From positions 496,001 through 560,000 of the forward strand of contig NZ_VIKU02000002.1 of assembly GCF_009371985.2 (NCBI RefSeq): a DNA stretch of 64,000 nucleotides, written 5' to 3'. The translations under genes and the position numbers were made by a program. Positions 1-9,326 of the stretch are shown one piece after another (the first letter of the stretch is position 1; the number at the start of each line of letters is the position of its first letter). This DNA comes from Pelagihabitans pacificus. GTDB taxonomy: Bacteria; Bacteroidota; Bacteroidia; Flavobacteriales; Flavobacteriaceae. The notes under the pieces were generated by a model that made no database searches, was not told the origin of the DNA, and worked only from the letters and a program-made list of their open reading frames with translations.

Positions 1-284
1 TCGCAGTTTCCATGGTTCATGATCCCGAAATCGTATTCCTGGACGAACCGACCGGCGGGGTAGACCCCCATGTTCGACGGCAATTTTGGGAAACCATTTA
101 CCAACAGGCCGATGCGGGACGTACCATTTTTGTGACCACGCACTATATGGACGAGGCCGAATACTGCGATAGGGTTTCGATTATGGTAGCGGGAAAAGTG
201 GAAGCGCTGGATAGCCCTGACAATCTGAAAAATCAATATGATTCGGAGACGATGGACGAGGTCTTTTTAAAACTCGCTAGATGA
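1..284 (+). CDS. ABC transporter ATP-binding protein, C-terminal part (partial)
   Basis: The reading frame is open from the window edge (frame beginning at base 3) to a TGA at 282-284, so only about 94 C-terminal residues are present. The fragment shows a Walker B segment ending in DEPT, a D-loop GGVDP and an H-loop TTHYMDEAE. This places it in the ABC-2 exporter ATPase group (YbhF/CcmA-like). The Walker A and signature motifs lie upstream, outside the window. Two ABC-2 permeases follow on the same strand, so it very probably energises that exporter; the substrate is unknown. The first visible ATG (base 12) is internal. Confidence 0.9.
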   Translation, partial: AVSMVHDPEIVFLDEPTGGVDPHVRRQFWETIYQQADAGRTIFVTTHYMDEAEYCDRVSIMVAGKVEALDSPDNLKNQYDSETMDEVFLKLAR

Positions 285-352
285 CCCATAGCGATCAAAG
301 CAGGGGAATAAAAGAATAGTAAACCTTAAAAACACTCTAAAAAACAATTACC

Positions 353-784
353 ATGAAAAGATACTTTTTTGTAGTACTAGCACTTCTGTTTGGTGGCATA
401 GGTCTCGCCCAGGAAACAGGGGATTTGACAATCAGGATCGATGTCGTCAAAAACAAGGGAAAAGGTCAGCTGGTTTTTTTGCTTTTTGATCAAGAAGAAG
501 GCTTTCCCAGGGAGGCCGATAAGGCCAAATACAGGGCCAAAATAAAAAAAGTCGTATCCAAAATGAGCCATACCTTCACGAACATCCCGTACGGGGAGTA
601 TGCCGTCTGTGTATTTCACGACGAGAACGAGAATGGTGCCATCGACACCAATTTTATGGGAATGCCGAAGGAACATGTGGCGGCTTCCAATATGACCGGG
701 ATGGGGCGACCCTCGTTCAAAAAGTGTGAGATCAATCTTGGCGAATCCAAAATGTCCGTCGAACTCGACTTTATAAACGATTAA
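353..784 (+). CDS. DUF2141 domain secreted protein
   Basis: A 143-residue protein with a cleavable-looking signal peptide (hydrophobic residues 5-19, then an Ala-Gln end). The mature part has the DUF2141 hallmark, an Asp/Asn-rich loop HDENENGAIDTNFMG followed by MPKE, resembling a calcium-binding loop. The family is common in Bacteroidota and Alphaproteobacteria and has no established function. It lies 68 bp after the ATPase and 3 bp before the first permease, so it is probably co-transcribed with the exporter. An envelope location is expected. Confidence 0.85.
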   Translation: MKRYFFVVLALLFGGIGLAQETGDLTIRIDVVKNKGKGQLVFLLFDQEEGFPREADKAKYRAKIKKVVSKMSHTFTNIPYGEYAVCVFHDENENGAIDTNFMGMPKEHVAASNMTGMGRPSFKKCEINLGESKMSVELDFIND

Positions 785-787
785 GCG

Positions 788-1897
788 ATGTTCAAGGTCT
801 TCAAGGCATTCGTTCAAAAAGAACTCTACCACATCCTCAGGGATAAACGTACCCTACTTATCCTGTTCGGCATGCCGGTCGCACAGGTATTGATTTTTGG
901 CTACGCGGTCACCAATGAATTTCGGGATGCCTACCTCGACATTTACGATCAGGCTGGGGATCACATGAGTCAAGAATTGGTTCAACATCTGCAAAGCTCG
1001 GGGCATTTTCAAGTAAATAACATGATTCGCTCCGACAAGCAATTGGAAGATGGTTTCAAGGCAGGAACCACCAAATTGGCCGTGGTGATTCCCGTAGATT
1101 TCGCCTCGGACCTGTCCAACGGAAAATCGGTAAGCGTACAACTACTGGCAGATGGATCAGATCCCAATAATGCGAATACTTTGGTGCAGTATGCGAGTAC
1201 CATGATCACCAGTTTTCAAAAAGAACGGTTAGACCAATCGGAAAATCCCTATCAGATTGGTGTGCAGACCCGCATGCTTTATAACCCGCAACTGGCAAGT
1301 GCCCACAATTTTGTGCCTGGTACCATCGCATTGATCCTGTTGATTATTTCGGCTATGATGACCTCTCTGACGATTGCCCGGGAAAAAGAATTGGGAACCA
1401 TGGAAATTCTATTGGTATCTCCCCTACCCCCATTGCTTATTATTTTGGGGAAAGTGGCCCCATACGCGGCTCTCTCGTTCATCGATGCATTGTTGGTACT
1501 TATTTTAGGGTATTTCGTTTTCGATGTTCCAATTGTAGGTAATCTGCTACTCTTATTGGCGGTATGTTTTCTTTACGTGGTGGCCGCCCTCGCCTTGGGG
1601 ACCTTGATATCGACAGTTTCCAAGACACAACAAGATGCCATGTTACGGTCGCTTATGGGTTTGATGATGCCGTCGATGCTGTTATCGGGGTTTATTTTTC
1701 CCTTAGCGAGTATGCCCAAAGTGTTGCAGGTCTTAGGGTCCATTATCCCGGCTACCTACTTCATCGAAATCTTAAAAGGTGTTATGTTAAGAGGCGTAGG
1801 TTTCGACCTAGTGGTCTGGGAGGTTATGATACTGGTGGGCATGACCGTTTTTCTGCTGTTCATGTCTTACCGAAACTTTAAAATACGATTGGAATAA
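788..1897 (+). CDS. ABC-2 type transporter permease (first of two)
   Basis: A 369-residue integral membrane protein of the ABC2_membrane_3 type: one N-terminal membrane segment (about residues 22-42), a large extracytoplasmic domain of roughly 130 residues, then about five C-terminal membrane segments. Between the loop and the second segment is the typical AREKELGTMEILLVSPL stretch, the coupling region of YbhS/YhhJ-like permeases. It starts 3 bp after the DUF2141 gene and its stop is 1 bp from the start of the next permease. The two permeases probably form a heterodimer with the upstream ATPase. Substrate not predictable. Confidence 0.9.
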   Translation: MFKVFKAFVQKELYHILRDKRTLLILFGMPVAQVLIFGYAVTNEFRDAYLDIYDQAGDHMSQELVQHLQSSGHFQVNNMIRSDKQLEDGFKAGTTKLAVVIPVDFASDLSNGKSVSVQLLADGSDPNNANTLVQYASTMITSFQKERLDQSENPYQIGVQTRMLYNPQLASAHNFVPGTIALILLIISAMMTSLTIAREKELGTMEILLVSPLPPLLIILGKVAPYAALSFIDALLVLILGYFVFDVPIVGNLLLLLAVCFLYVVAALALGTLISTVSKTQQDAMLRSLMGLMMPSMLLSGFIFPLASMPKVLQVLGSIIPATYFIEILKGVMLRGVGFDLVVWEVMILVGMTVFLLFMSYRNFKIRLE

Positions 1898-1898
1898 G

Positions 1899-3014
1899 AT
1901 GAAGATCCTCGCCTATTTAATCCAAAAAGAGTTTACACAAATATTTCGCAACAAGGCACTATTACCGATGATGACCATTTTGCCCATTGTGCAATTGATT
2001 GTTTTGAGCAATGCGGCCTCGAATGAGGTCAAGAATGTAAACATTGTCATCGTTGACAAAGACCACAGTGAACAGTCCCGACTCTTGACCCGGAAAGTAA
2101 TGGCCAACGATCGGTTTTCCCTGGTTAGCGCGCCCTATAACAAAGAGGATGCCATGGAAACCATGCAAAAGAACGACGCCGATATCATTCTCGAAATCCC
2201 TCAAAATTTTGAACGTTCCTTTCTAAAGGGCGAACGACCCCAACTTCAAATCTTGGTAAATGCCATCAACGGACAGCAGGCTACTGTGGGTGTTGGATAT
2301 CTCAACAGCATCATTGGTAGGTTCAACGCCGAGTTGATGAGCGACATAAAACGACCTATAGTAAATAAAAATGCGCAAATTCAGATTGCTTCCCGTAATT
2401 GGTACAACCCGGAAATCGAGTATACCCATTTTATGGCCCCTGGTATTCTTGCAGAGTTGACCGCTTTGCTCACCATCATTCTTTCGGCCATGAACATCGT
2501 ACGGGAACGCGAAATCGGGACCATTGAACAAATCAATGTGACCCCGATTAAGAAATGGCAGTTCATCTTAGGAAAGTTAGTACCCTTTCTTTGTGTTGGC
2601 CTTGTTCTTTTAACCGTAGGCCTGATAGCCAGCAAGCTGATTTTCGATATTCCCATTCGTGGCAACATCGGGATCATTTTTATTTACGGAATCGTCAACC
2701 TGGTAGCTGTTCTGGGACTGGGACTATTGATTTCGAATTTTGCCAACACCCAGCAACAGGCAATTTTCGTGGCTTTTTTCTTTATTTTGATTTTCGTGCT
2801 GATGTGCGGCCTGTTTACCCCCATTGATAGCATGCCAAAATGGGCTCAATATTTTACCCTCCCCAATCCCCTGGCACATTTTATATCGGTTTCTAGAAAG
2901 GTGTTGATGAAAGGCAGCGGATTGGCGGATATCAAGATGGAATTCCTCTATACCTTCCTCCTTGCCATTGTATTCAACAGCTTGGCGATATGGAGTTATA
3001 AAAAACAATCCTAA
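1899..3014 (+). CDS. ABC-2 type transporter permease (second of two)
   Basis: A 371-residue paralogue of the preceding permease with the same layout: N-terminal membrane segment, long extracytoplasmic loop, and a C-terminal membrane domain preceded by VREREIGTIEQINVTPI. It begins 1 bp after its partner stops, so translation is probably coupled. The pairing of two different permeases with one ATPase resembles YbhFSR-type exporters, in which a HlyD-like periplasmic adaptor is often encoded upstream; that region is outside the window. Function as exporter of drugs or envelope molecules is inference. Confidence 0.9.
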   Translation: MKILAYLIQKEFTQIFRNKALLPMMTILPIVQLIVLSNAASNEVKNVNIVIVDKDHSEQSRLLTRKVMANDRFSLVSAPYNKEDAMETMQKNDADIILEIPQNFERSFLKGERPQLQILVNAINGQQATVGVGYLNSIIGRFNAELMSDIKRPIVNKNAQIQIASRNWYNPEIEYTHFMAPGILAELTALLTIILSAMNIVREREIGTIEQINVTPIKKWQFILGKLVPFLCVGLVLLTVGLIASKLIFDIPIRGNIGIIFIYGIVNLVAVLGLGLLISNFANTQQQAIFVAFFFILIFVLMCGLFTPIDSMPKWAQYFTLPNPLAHFISVSRKVLMKGSGLADIKMEFLYTFLLAIVFNSLAIWSYKKQS

Positions 3015-3015
3015 G

Positions 3016-3855
3016 ATGAGGCAACGATTCGGTAACCTCGGATTCTTTTTGTTCCTTCTAGTCATAACTCATGCTATGGTAAGTGCTCAGCAAGACTCCC
3101 TTGTCCGATCTCCCAAGTTGACCGATAGGGAGCTATTGGCAAAAATCCCGATGTTTTCCATTTATGGTGACAATTATTTTATCACCGGTACCGATTTACG
3201 GGGGCCCGTAACCTCCGATACCAGTGATGCTAAATTCCAATTAGGTTTTAAGCAAATGCTGACCGATGTTTTATTGCCCTATGATGCCTTCCTTTTTTTC
3301 ACCTACCGGCAAAAGTCGTTCTGGGATATCTACAAAGATTCATTTCCCTTTAGGGAAACGAACTATAATCCTGGCCTAGGAATCGCCAAACTTTGGTTCA
3401 AGGATAATAAGCTGGACTACGGTTTATGGTTTCAATTTGAACACGAGTCGAACGGTAGGGACAGTATCAGTTCCAGAAGCTGGAACTTTTTATCGCTACG
3501 CTATTCAAAACCGATGGGAGATCGCTGGCAATTTATGGCGAAGGGATGGGTGCCCATCGGCGATATTTCCAGCAATCCCGACATTATGGATTACAAAGGC
3601 TATTTTCAGGTGCACCTCGCCTATCGCCCTACAAAAAATTTGATTTTTGAAGGTGATTTCAGCAAGAGCTTCACCGCCGATTGGAGAGGGAACGTCCAAT
3701 TATCGTTAAGTTGGAAACCCTTCAAAAAGTCGAATCAGTTCCTCTATTTGCAATACTACGTCGGGCAAGCCGAAAACTTGATCGAATACCAGGATAGTGT
3801 AAGCAAACTACGTATTGGAGTCGCCTTCAAAGAACTGTTTGGGAACTTTAGATGA
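3016..3855 (+). CDS. pldA: Outer membrane phospholipase A (OMPLA)
   Basis: A 279-residue protein with an N-terminal signal peptide (residues 1-24, ending VSAQ). The motif HESNG has His143 and Ser145, and Asn157 follows in SRSWN. E. coli PldA uses His142, Ser144 and Asn156 with identical spacing, so the catalytic triad appears intact. The rest is compatible with a 12-strand barrel. It would hydrolyse phospholipids misplaced in the outer leaflet of the outer membrane. The ATG at 3016 is 1 bp after the permease stop; an upstream in-frame ATG at 2962 would place extra residues before the signal peptide and overlap the permease, so I reject it. Confidence 0.85.
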   Translation: MRQRFGNLGFFLFLLVITHAMVSAQQDSLVRSPKLTDRELLAKIPMFSIYGDNYFITGTDLRGPVTSDTSDAKFQLGFKQMLTDVLLPYDAFLFFTYRQKSFWDIYKDSFPFRETNYNPGLGIAKLWFKDNKLDYGLWFQFEHESNGRDSISSRSWNFLSLRYSKPMGDRWQFMAKGWVPIGDISSNPDIMDYKGYFQVHLAYRPTKNLIFEGDFSKSFTADWRGNVQLSLSWKPFKKSNQFLYLQYYVGQAENLIEYQDSVSKLRIGVAFKELFGNFR

Positions 3856-4030
3856 AACGACCATCGAATTCGTAGATCGCTCTAGGCTCTTGGTAGAGTG
3901 AATGTTAGGGATTGTATATCTTTTTTTCAGCTCCGCAGCCTACATCCTATCTTTGATATGGTTATCAAAAATGGTATCAAGATAAGCAACCGTAAGACCA
4001 GAATATGCTGTTCAACAAAAATACAATGCG

Positions 4031-4891
4031 ATGAAGAAAAACAACATGTATTTGATAGGTCTTCTATGTGCAACCGGGCTCTGCATATTAGGTTGCGAAG
4101 ACGATGATGGTAGTGTGGCCAGTTCGGAAGTTGTAGCTGCCGAAGCGGTAAGCGATCAACAATACATCGAAATCCAAAACGCTACCGAAGCCATCACTGG
4201 GGTCTCCGGGGATGCCTTTTTGACCGATACCGGTGCAGACAAGCGGGCTAGTACTTATAAAATAACCGACTGTGTCGAACGCAGCTCCGAAGAGGTAAAT
4301 GGGCGGGTAACCATCACCTTGGACTATGGTGAAGGGTGTGAGCTCGGGAACGGTGATACCGTTTCCGGAGTGATCGCGATTACCTATGACCAGAATGATT
4401 CGGCAAATGGGGCGGTGATTCTCACCACTTTGGAAAATTACCGATACAACGATATTTCGGTTACGGGGAACGCTAGCTCGATATATATGGCCAACGAAGA
4501 AAACGGTGGTTTCATCTTTTCCTCTGAAACCGATCTGTCTTTTGAGTGGCCCGACGGACTCACTGCTATCAGCTATAGTTTGTCGGAAACGGAGACCGTC
4601 TTCGCAATTTCGGATGAGGCCTTTGATCTTTACACTTTGGTATCTGGAAACGGCAACACCGAATTTAGTAATGGGGATTCGTACGGCTACGAGATTACCG
4701 TCCCGCTACGTTCCGAAATTGGCTGTGCCTATATCGTGAGCGGAGTTATGGTTTCTTCGGAAAACAACAGTACGTTGACCAGGGATTATGGGGATGGCAG
4801 CTGTGACGATATCGCCACGGAAACAGACGACGATGGCAATACCGTTACGGTCGACTTGGACCGGGATACCATGGATAATGATAATAGCTAA
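4031..4891 (+). CDS. Hypothetical lipoprotein
   Basis: A 286-residue protein with a lipobox ILGC (Cys22) followed by EDDDG, the acidic +2 to +6 pattern typical of surface-exported Bacteroidota lipoproteins. The mature part is acidic, has several paired cysteines and ends in an Asp-rich tail (VDLDRDTMDNDNS). I do not recognise a domain. A perfect -7 octamer TATCTTTG lies at 3948-3955, so it probably has its own promoter, and a hairpin follows the gene at 4940. Function unknown; envelope location is likely. Confidence 0.75.
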   Translation: MKKNNMYLIGLLCATGLCILGCEDDDGSVASSEVVAAEAVSDQQYIEIQNATEAITGVSGDAFLTDTGADKRASTYKITDCVERSSEEVNGRVTITLDYGEGCELGNGDTVSGVIAITYDQNDSANGAVILTTLENYRYNDISVTGNASSIYMANEENGGFIFSSETDLSFEWPDGLTAISYSLSETETVFAISDEAFDLYTLVSGNGNTEFSNGDSYGYEITVPLRSEIGCAYIVSGVMVSSENNSTLTRDYGDGSCDDIATETDDDGNTVTVDLDRDTMDNDNS

Positions 4892-4939
4892 GTGTTTCAT
4901 AGTGATTTTTTTAATTAGCACTATTATTTCTTGACCGGA

Positions 4940-4967
4940 AGACCGCTTTTTTGGAGGCGGCCTTTTT
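4940..4967 (+). terminator. Probable intrinsic terminator after the lipoprotein gene
   Basis: AGACCGC (4940-4946) pairs with GCGGCCT (4957-4963) with one mismatch, followed by a T run (4963-4967). It lies 49 bp after the lipoprotein stop and separates it from the GH3 gene. Confidence 0.6.
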
Positions 4968-5085
4968 GGTTAAAAAATGGTACATTTATTTGGAAATGGA
5001 CTAACTGTAAGGCCTAATCGCAAAACGGGATTACAAAACCAACAAGTTTAAAAACCGGAAAACGATAGCTGACAAAAATCATCGC

Positions 5086-7050
5086 ATGAGCACTCTTTTT
5101 AAAAAACTTGTAAAAGGAATAGGCATTTTCGTCGGACTATTCCTAGCACTACTGTTGTTCACCTATTTGTTTTTCCTGATCGGATGGCGCACTGAATCAA
5201 AGGAAAATATGCAATTGCTGGGAGTTGAAGCCCCGTTACTTTCATCAGGCGGTATTCAATTTCGGGACTTGAACAAAAACGGAAAAGTAGATCCCTATGA
5301 AGATAAAAGGGTACCTCTTGAAAATCGGGTCGAAGACTTGGTCTCCCAAATGAACATCGAGGAAAAGGCCGGTTTACTATCGGCTCATTTTTTGGCCATG
5401 GAAGAAGACGGTTCCCTACTTGAAATCCCAACGCTCTCCGATCCTTTTTCTTTTTTGACCGAAAGCACATCCGGTACGATACTGAACAAGAAAATGAGCC
5501 ATGTACAAAATTTGGGTGGCACTTCTGCCTTGGCCTATGCCACATGGAACAACAATCTCCAAAAATTTGCCGAGCGTACGCGTTTGGGAATTCCCATCAC
5601 CCTTATTTCCGACCCAAGACATGGTACCATGGCCATGCCGGGGGCCAGTGCCCAGGCAAAATGGATCTCTGTATGGCCGTCCCAGTTGGGGCTTGGGGCC
5701 ATAGGGGATACCGTGTTGGTGCGAGAATTCGCCGATATCGCCCGGCAGGAATACTTGGCTATTGGTATCCGTTTGGCCCAACACCCCATGGCAGATATCG
5801 CTACCGACCCTCGCTGGGCAAGGGTCAACGGTACGTTTGGGGAAGATGCCCATTTGAGTGCCGCCCTTACCAAGGCGTATATTTTAGGGTTTCAAGGGGA
5901 TAGCCTTGGTACGAACAGTGTCGCATGTCAGACCAAACATTTCGCAGGCGGTGGTCCCCAGGAAGATGGCTGGGACGCCCATTTTGAGAGTGGTAAGGGG
6001 CAGGTGTATCCCGGTGATAACTTTGACTATCATTTGATTCCCTTTACCAACGGGGCCTTGGCCGCTAACACAGCCCAAATAATGCCTTATTATGGTATAC
6101 CCAAGGGGCAGGTCAAGGAAGAAGTCGGTTTTGCCTTTAGCAGGGAGATGATTCAGGAACTCCTCAGGGATTCCCTAAAGTTTGACGGCGTCGTGGCAAC
6201 CGATTGGGGCATTATCTCCGATATGGCGGTAAAGAATGCTTCGGCCTGGGGTGCGGAACATTTGACCGAAAAGGAACGGGTAAAGAAAGTATTGGATGCC
6301 GGATGCGATGTTTTTGGTGGGGAGTATGCCACCCAATATATCATCGACCTCGTTGAAAGCGGGGAGGTCTCGGGGGAGCGAATCGACGTTTCCGTCAAAA
6401 GGGTCTTGAGGGATAAGTTCCGTCTTGGCCTTTTCGACAATCCCTATGTGGACCTGGAAAAAGTGGATATTGTCGGAAATCCGATTTTTATGGAGAAAGG
6501 AAAGGAAGCGCAAAGAAGATCATTGGTGCTTTTGAAAAACGAAAAAGGTATGCTACCGCTTTCATCGGATAACAGAATATACCTCGAAGGGATGACCCAG
6601 GAAGGGTTATCCAAAAAATTTCACCAAATCGTAGACGATATGGATGATGCGGACGTCATTATTCAAAAATTGGAAACCCCTTCTTCACCGCCAGAAGGTG
6701 GTAGTTTACTGGAAAGGCTGATTCCGCAAGGACGATTGGATTTTCCCGAAGATGAAAAAAATAAGATTCTTGTACGTACCCGCTCCAAGCCAACCATCAC
6801 TGTTTTGACCATTCAGCGACCGCCGGTGATTCCCGATATCAATGCGGCCAGCAAGGCAGTGATTGCCGACTTCGAATGTCAGGACGAGATTATCCTTGAA
6901 TTGATATTCGGGAAATTCAATCCCACTGGGAAGCTTCCCATCGAAATTCCGTCGTCAATGGAAGCAGTGGAAAACCAGAAGGAAGACCTCCCTTACGATT
7001 CCAAAAATCCACTCTATCCCTTTGGCCATGGACTCACTTATAGCAAATGA
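5086..7050 (+). CDS. Glycoside hydrolase family 3 protein (beta-glucosidase type)
   Basis: A 654-residue protein with an N-terminal hydrophobic anchor (about residues 11-33), so probably attached to the periplasmic face of the inner membrane or exported. The TIM-barrel domain shows the substrate-binding DPRWAR (Asp241), KHFAGGG (Lys284-His285) and the nucleophile region VVATDWG (Asp373). The second domain runs to about residue 640 and ends PFGHGLTYS, without the C-terminal fibronectin-III domain of longer GH3 enzymes. An EF-hand-like DLNKNGKVDPYED near residue 61 is common in this subgroup. Hydrolysis of beta-glucosides is the family expectation; exact substrate unknown. No Sus-type transport genes sit beside it. 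Confidence 0.9.
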   Translation: MSTLFKKLVKGIGIFVGLFLALLLFTYLFFLIGWRTESKENMQLLGVEAPLLSSGGIQFRDLNKNGKVDPYEDKRVPLENRVEDLVSQMNIEEKAGLLSAHFLAMEEDGSLLEIPTLSDPFSFLTESTSGTILNKKMSHVQNLGGTSALAYATWNNNLQKFAERTRLGIPITLISDPRHGTMAMPGASAQAKWISVWPSQLGLGAIGDTVLVREFADIARQEYLAIGIRLAQHPMADIATDPRWARVNGTFGEDAHLSAALTKAYILGFQGDSLGTNSVACQTKHFAGGGPQEDGWDAHFESGKGQVYPGDNFDYHLIPFTNGALAANTAQIMPYYGIPKGQVKEEVGFAFSREMIQELLRDSLKFDGVVATDWGIISDMAVKNASAWGAEHLTEKERVKKVLDAGCDVFGGEYATQYIIDLVESGEVSGERIDVSVKRVLRDKFRLGLFDNPYVDLEKVDIVGNPIFMEKGKEAQRRSLVLLKNEKGMLPLSSDNRIYLEGMTQEGLSKKFHQIVDDMDDADVIIQKLETPSSPPEGGSLLERLIPQGRLDFPEDEKNKILVRTRSKPTITVLTIQRPPVIPDINAASKAVIADFECQDEIILELIFGKFNPTGKLPIEIPSSMEAVENQKEDLPYDSKNPLYPFGHGLTYSK

Positions 7051-7149
7051 ACGACCTCAAGACTACCTATAAGTCACTTGCTGAAAAAACGTTCTTGCTA
7101 CCGCTTTTTATAATTGAAGGCTAATTAGCACTTTTGAACACCTAAAATC

Positions 7150-7884
7150 CTAAAGCCCCACTCTTTTCATAAAATTGGCCTTGTAACTATCCCCAATGGG
7201 AATTCGTATATCGTCGATAATAATTTTACTTCGCTGTACTGCATCGATGTAATTGATATTGACCATGAATGATCGATGAACGCGAAAGAATTGATTCGAG
7301 GGTAGTTTGGCCTCCATTACGCGAAAACTCATCAAGGTTAAAATAGGTTTATTCGAATTTCCCTTACTATGGATTTTCAGATAGTCTTTTAACCCTTGTA
7401 TATACTTGATATCATCAAACTCCAATTTGATATTTCCGTATTCGGATTTGATAAAGATAAAACCATCTTTTATCGGTAGATCTCCCCCAGCGGACGTAAT
7501 ATTTTCGGTCGGCCCCTTCGCTGCCTGTTTCAGGGTGTACATTTCCTTTGCACGGTTCACTGCCTTGACAAAACGTTCGAAGGGAATCGGTTTTACCAGA
7601 TAATCGACCGCGTTTAGATCAAAGCCGTCCAAGGCATATTTTTGGTATGCCGTAGTGAAAACAAATAATGGTTTTCTATCCAATGTCTTGATAAATTCCA
7701 AACCGTTAATTTGTGGCATCTCGATGTCTGAAAAAACCAAGTCTACTTTCTGCTCCATTAAAAGCCCCGTAGCGTCAAACGGATTGGTGAAAGTACCGAT
7801 GACCTCCAAATAGCCGATATCCTCACAGTACGATTTCATGATGTTCAAGGCCAAGGGCTCGTCGTCAACAATAATACATCTCAT
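7150..7884 (-). CDS. LytTR family response regulator
   Basis: A 244-residue two-component regulator. The receiver domain (residues 1-125) has the acidic pair at Asp7-Asp8, phosphoacceptor Asp53 (FSDIEMP) and Lys in LVKPIPF. The C-terminal LytTR DNA-binding domain follows from about residue 145 (IFIKSEYGNIKLEFDDIKYI; FRVHRSFMVNINYID). Its start is 1 bp after the stop of the upstream sensor kinase, so the two form one operon. Target genes cannot be read from the sequence; the neighbouring DUF4907/Kelch/DUF6268 genes are candidates. Confidence 0.93.
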   Translation of the reverse strand: MRCIIVDDEPLALNIMKSYCEDIGYLEVIGTFTNPFDATGLLMEQKVDLVFSDIEMPQINGLEFIKTLDRKPLFVFTTAYQKYALDGFDLNAVDYLVKPIPFERFVKAVNRAKEMYTLKQAAKGPTENITSAGGDLPIKDGFIFIKSEYGNIKLEFDDIKYIQGLKDYLKIHSKGNSNKPILTLMSFRVMEAKLPSNQFFRVHRSFMVNINYIDAVQRSKIIIDDIRIPIGDSYKANFMKRVGL

Positions 7885-7885
7885 C

Positions 7886-8938
7886 TTACGAAAGTTTTAG
7901 TTGCAGGTCCACTCGATAATCGTCTTTATTATCCATAATCCTTAGGCAGTGGGCCTCCGGATATTGGAATCCCAGTCGATTTTTTACATTCTTAAGACCG
8001 ATCCCGGAATTCTCCTTATCGGTTTTCTTTGGTCCGATTAAATTAATCACCTTAAAATCCAAGGTGTTATCTTGAATTATAATCTTGATATCCACTTTGG
8101 TTCTACCCTTGTAATCCGTGCCATACTTAAACGCATTTTCAATAAAGGTAATGAGTAAAAGAGGTGCTATTTTCTTATCCACATAATCGCCTCGAATCAA
8201 CAATTTTACGTTTTCACTATCAGAGAGTCTTAATCGCTGTAAGGCCACGTAATTCTTAATATAGCCTATTTCCTTTTCAAGAGAAACCTCATTTTGGTTG
8301 GCCTCATAAAGCATGTACCGCATGAGTTCCGATAGGGTAATTACCGCCTCGGAAGCGTCATCGGATTTATTCCGTACCAAGGAGTAAACACTGTTCAAGG
8401 AGTTAAAAAGAAAATGGGGATTGAGTTGTGCCTTTAAAAACTCCAATTCGGTCTCCGCCCGTTGCGCCTCACTTTCGGCCTGTATCTTATCGCGTTCGTA
8501 AAAATCCTTTATCAATCGCAACGTACCGCCTAGAAGAAAAAATGCCAATGATACCGCGGTAATCATGGCATATTGAAGATGGCGGAAAGGACTGTCCTTC
8601 CCAATACCAACCATATCGCTCATTCTATCAAACGGCGAGCTCGAGGGTAGCCATTTAACCAAAAGGTTGAACATTACTAAAAATAATATCGAAAAAAGGG
8701 CGTACAGAAAAAACTTCTTCTTCAATAAGAGTTTTGGGGAGAGAATCGAATAATTGACATAAAACAGCACCGGGGGATAAACCAGCCTTAAGAGCATGCC
8801 TTCATCAATCTTACCAAAGGTCGATAAGGCCATACCCAACGGAAGGGTTAAAATACATATCCAAATGAAAACGTGTATCCACGGTTCCCTTACCAACAAC
8901 TTTTTTTTCAAACGCAAGGTATTAGGCAAATAGGTCAT
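7886..8938 (-). CDS. LytS-type sensor histidine kinase
   Basis: A protein of about 350 residues with four N-terminal membrane segments and a His_kinase (PF06580) domain. The phosphoacceptor is in LKAQLNPHFLFNSLN, and the ATP-binding part contains FIENAFKYG and SGIGLKNVKNRL. There is no extracellular sensor domain of note, so sensing is probably within or near the membrane. I start at 8938 (MTYLPN), just past the stop of the DUF4907 gene at 8946; the longer frame to 9007 would overlap that gene by 62 bp. It pairs with the LytTR regulator immediately downstream. Confidence 0.88.
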   Translation of the reverse strand: MTYLPNTLRLKKKLLVREPWIHVFIWICILTLPLGMALSTFGKIDEGMLLRLVYPPVLFYVNYSILSPKLLLKKKFFLYALFSILFLVMFNLLVKWLPSSSPFDRMSDMVGIGKDSPFRHLQYAMITAVSLAFFLLGGTLRLIKDFYERDKIQAESEAQRAETELEFLKAQLNPHFLFNSLNSVYSLVRNKSDDASEAVITLSELMRYMLYEANQNEVSLEKEIGYIKNYVALQRLRLSDSENVKLLIRGDYVDKKIAPLLLITFIENAFKYGTDYKGRTKVDIKIIIQDNTLDFKVINLIGPKKTDKENSGIGLKNVKNRLGFQYPEAHCLRIMDNKDDYRVDLQLKLS

Positions 8939-8945
8939 AAGATAC

Positions 8946-9293
8946 TCATTTTTTAAAAGTGATCCCATGTACCCGAAGTTCCTCAATCGAAATGGAAGGG
9001 CGCTCATTCAGTCTTATTTTGTCGACTACCAATTGTCCCGCTTTTTCGGCATCCTCCCTACAGGTAAAATACTGCTTGCCATTTACGGCCGGAATGTAGT
9101 CTTGCTGTATCAGTAGTTTCGAATCAAAGTGAATTTGGTATCCCCACCTATCCATTCCATGTGCTTGGGCAGTTACGCGATAGGAACCGTCACCAGCGCC
9201 CATACGTATGTCCTCATCCAAATAAAAACCCAGCAGCAATACCACCAATCCTATGACGAAAAGTGCCAATATATGTTTTAGATAGCCTTTCAT
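8946..9293 (-). CDS. DUF4907 family protein
   Basis: A 115-residue protein with one N-terminal membrane segment (residues 6-25) and a small extracytoplasmic domain containing GYQIHFDSKLLIQQDYIPAV split by short loops, characteristic of DUF4907. The family is restricted to Bacteroidota and typically sits beside Kelch-repeat proteins, as here. It is 33 bp from the Kelch gene and 7 bp from the kinase gene. Function unknown; a role in the envelope together with the Kelch lipoprotein is inferred from position only. Confidence 0.8.
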   Translation of the reverse strand: MKGYLKHILALFVIGLVVLLLGFYLDEDIRMGAGDGSYRVTAQAHGMDRWGYQIHFDSKLLIQQDYIPAVNGKQYFTCREDAEKAGQLVVDKIRLNERPSISIEELRVHGITFKK

Positions 9294-9326
9294 TGGTGGT
9301 ACGGCAGAATTACTTTTGTATCGCTA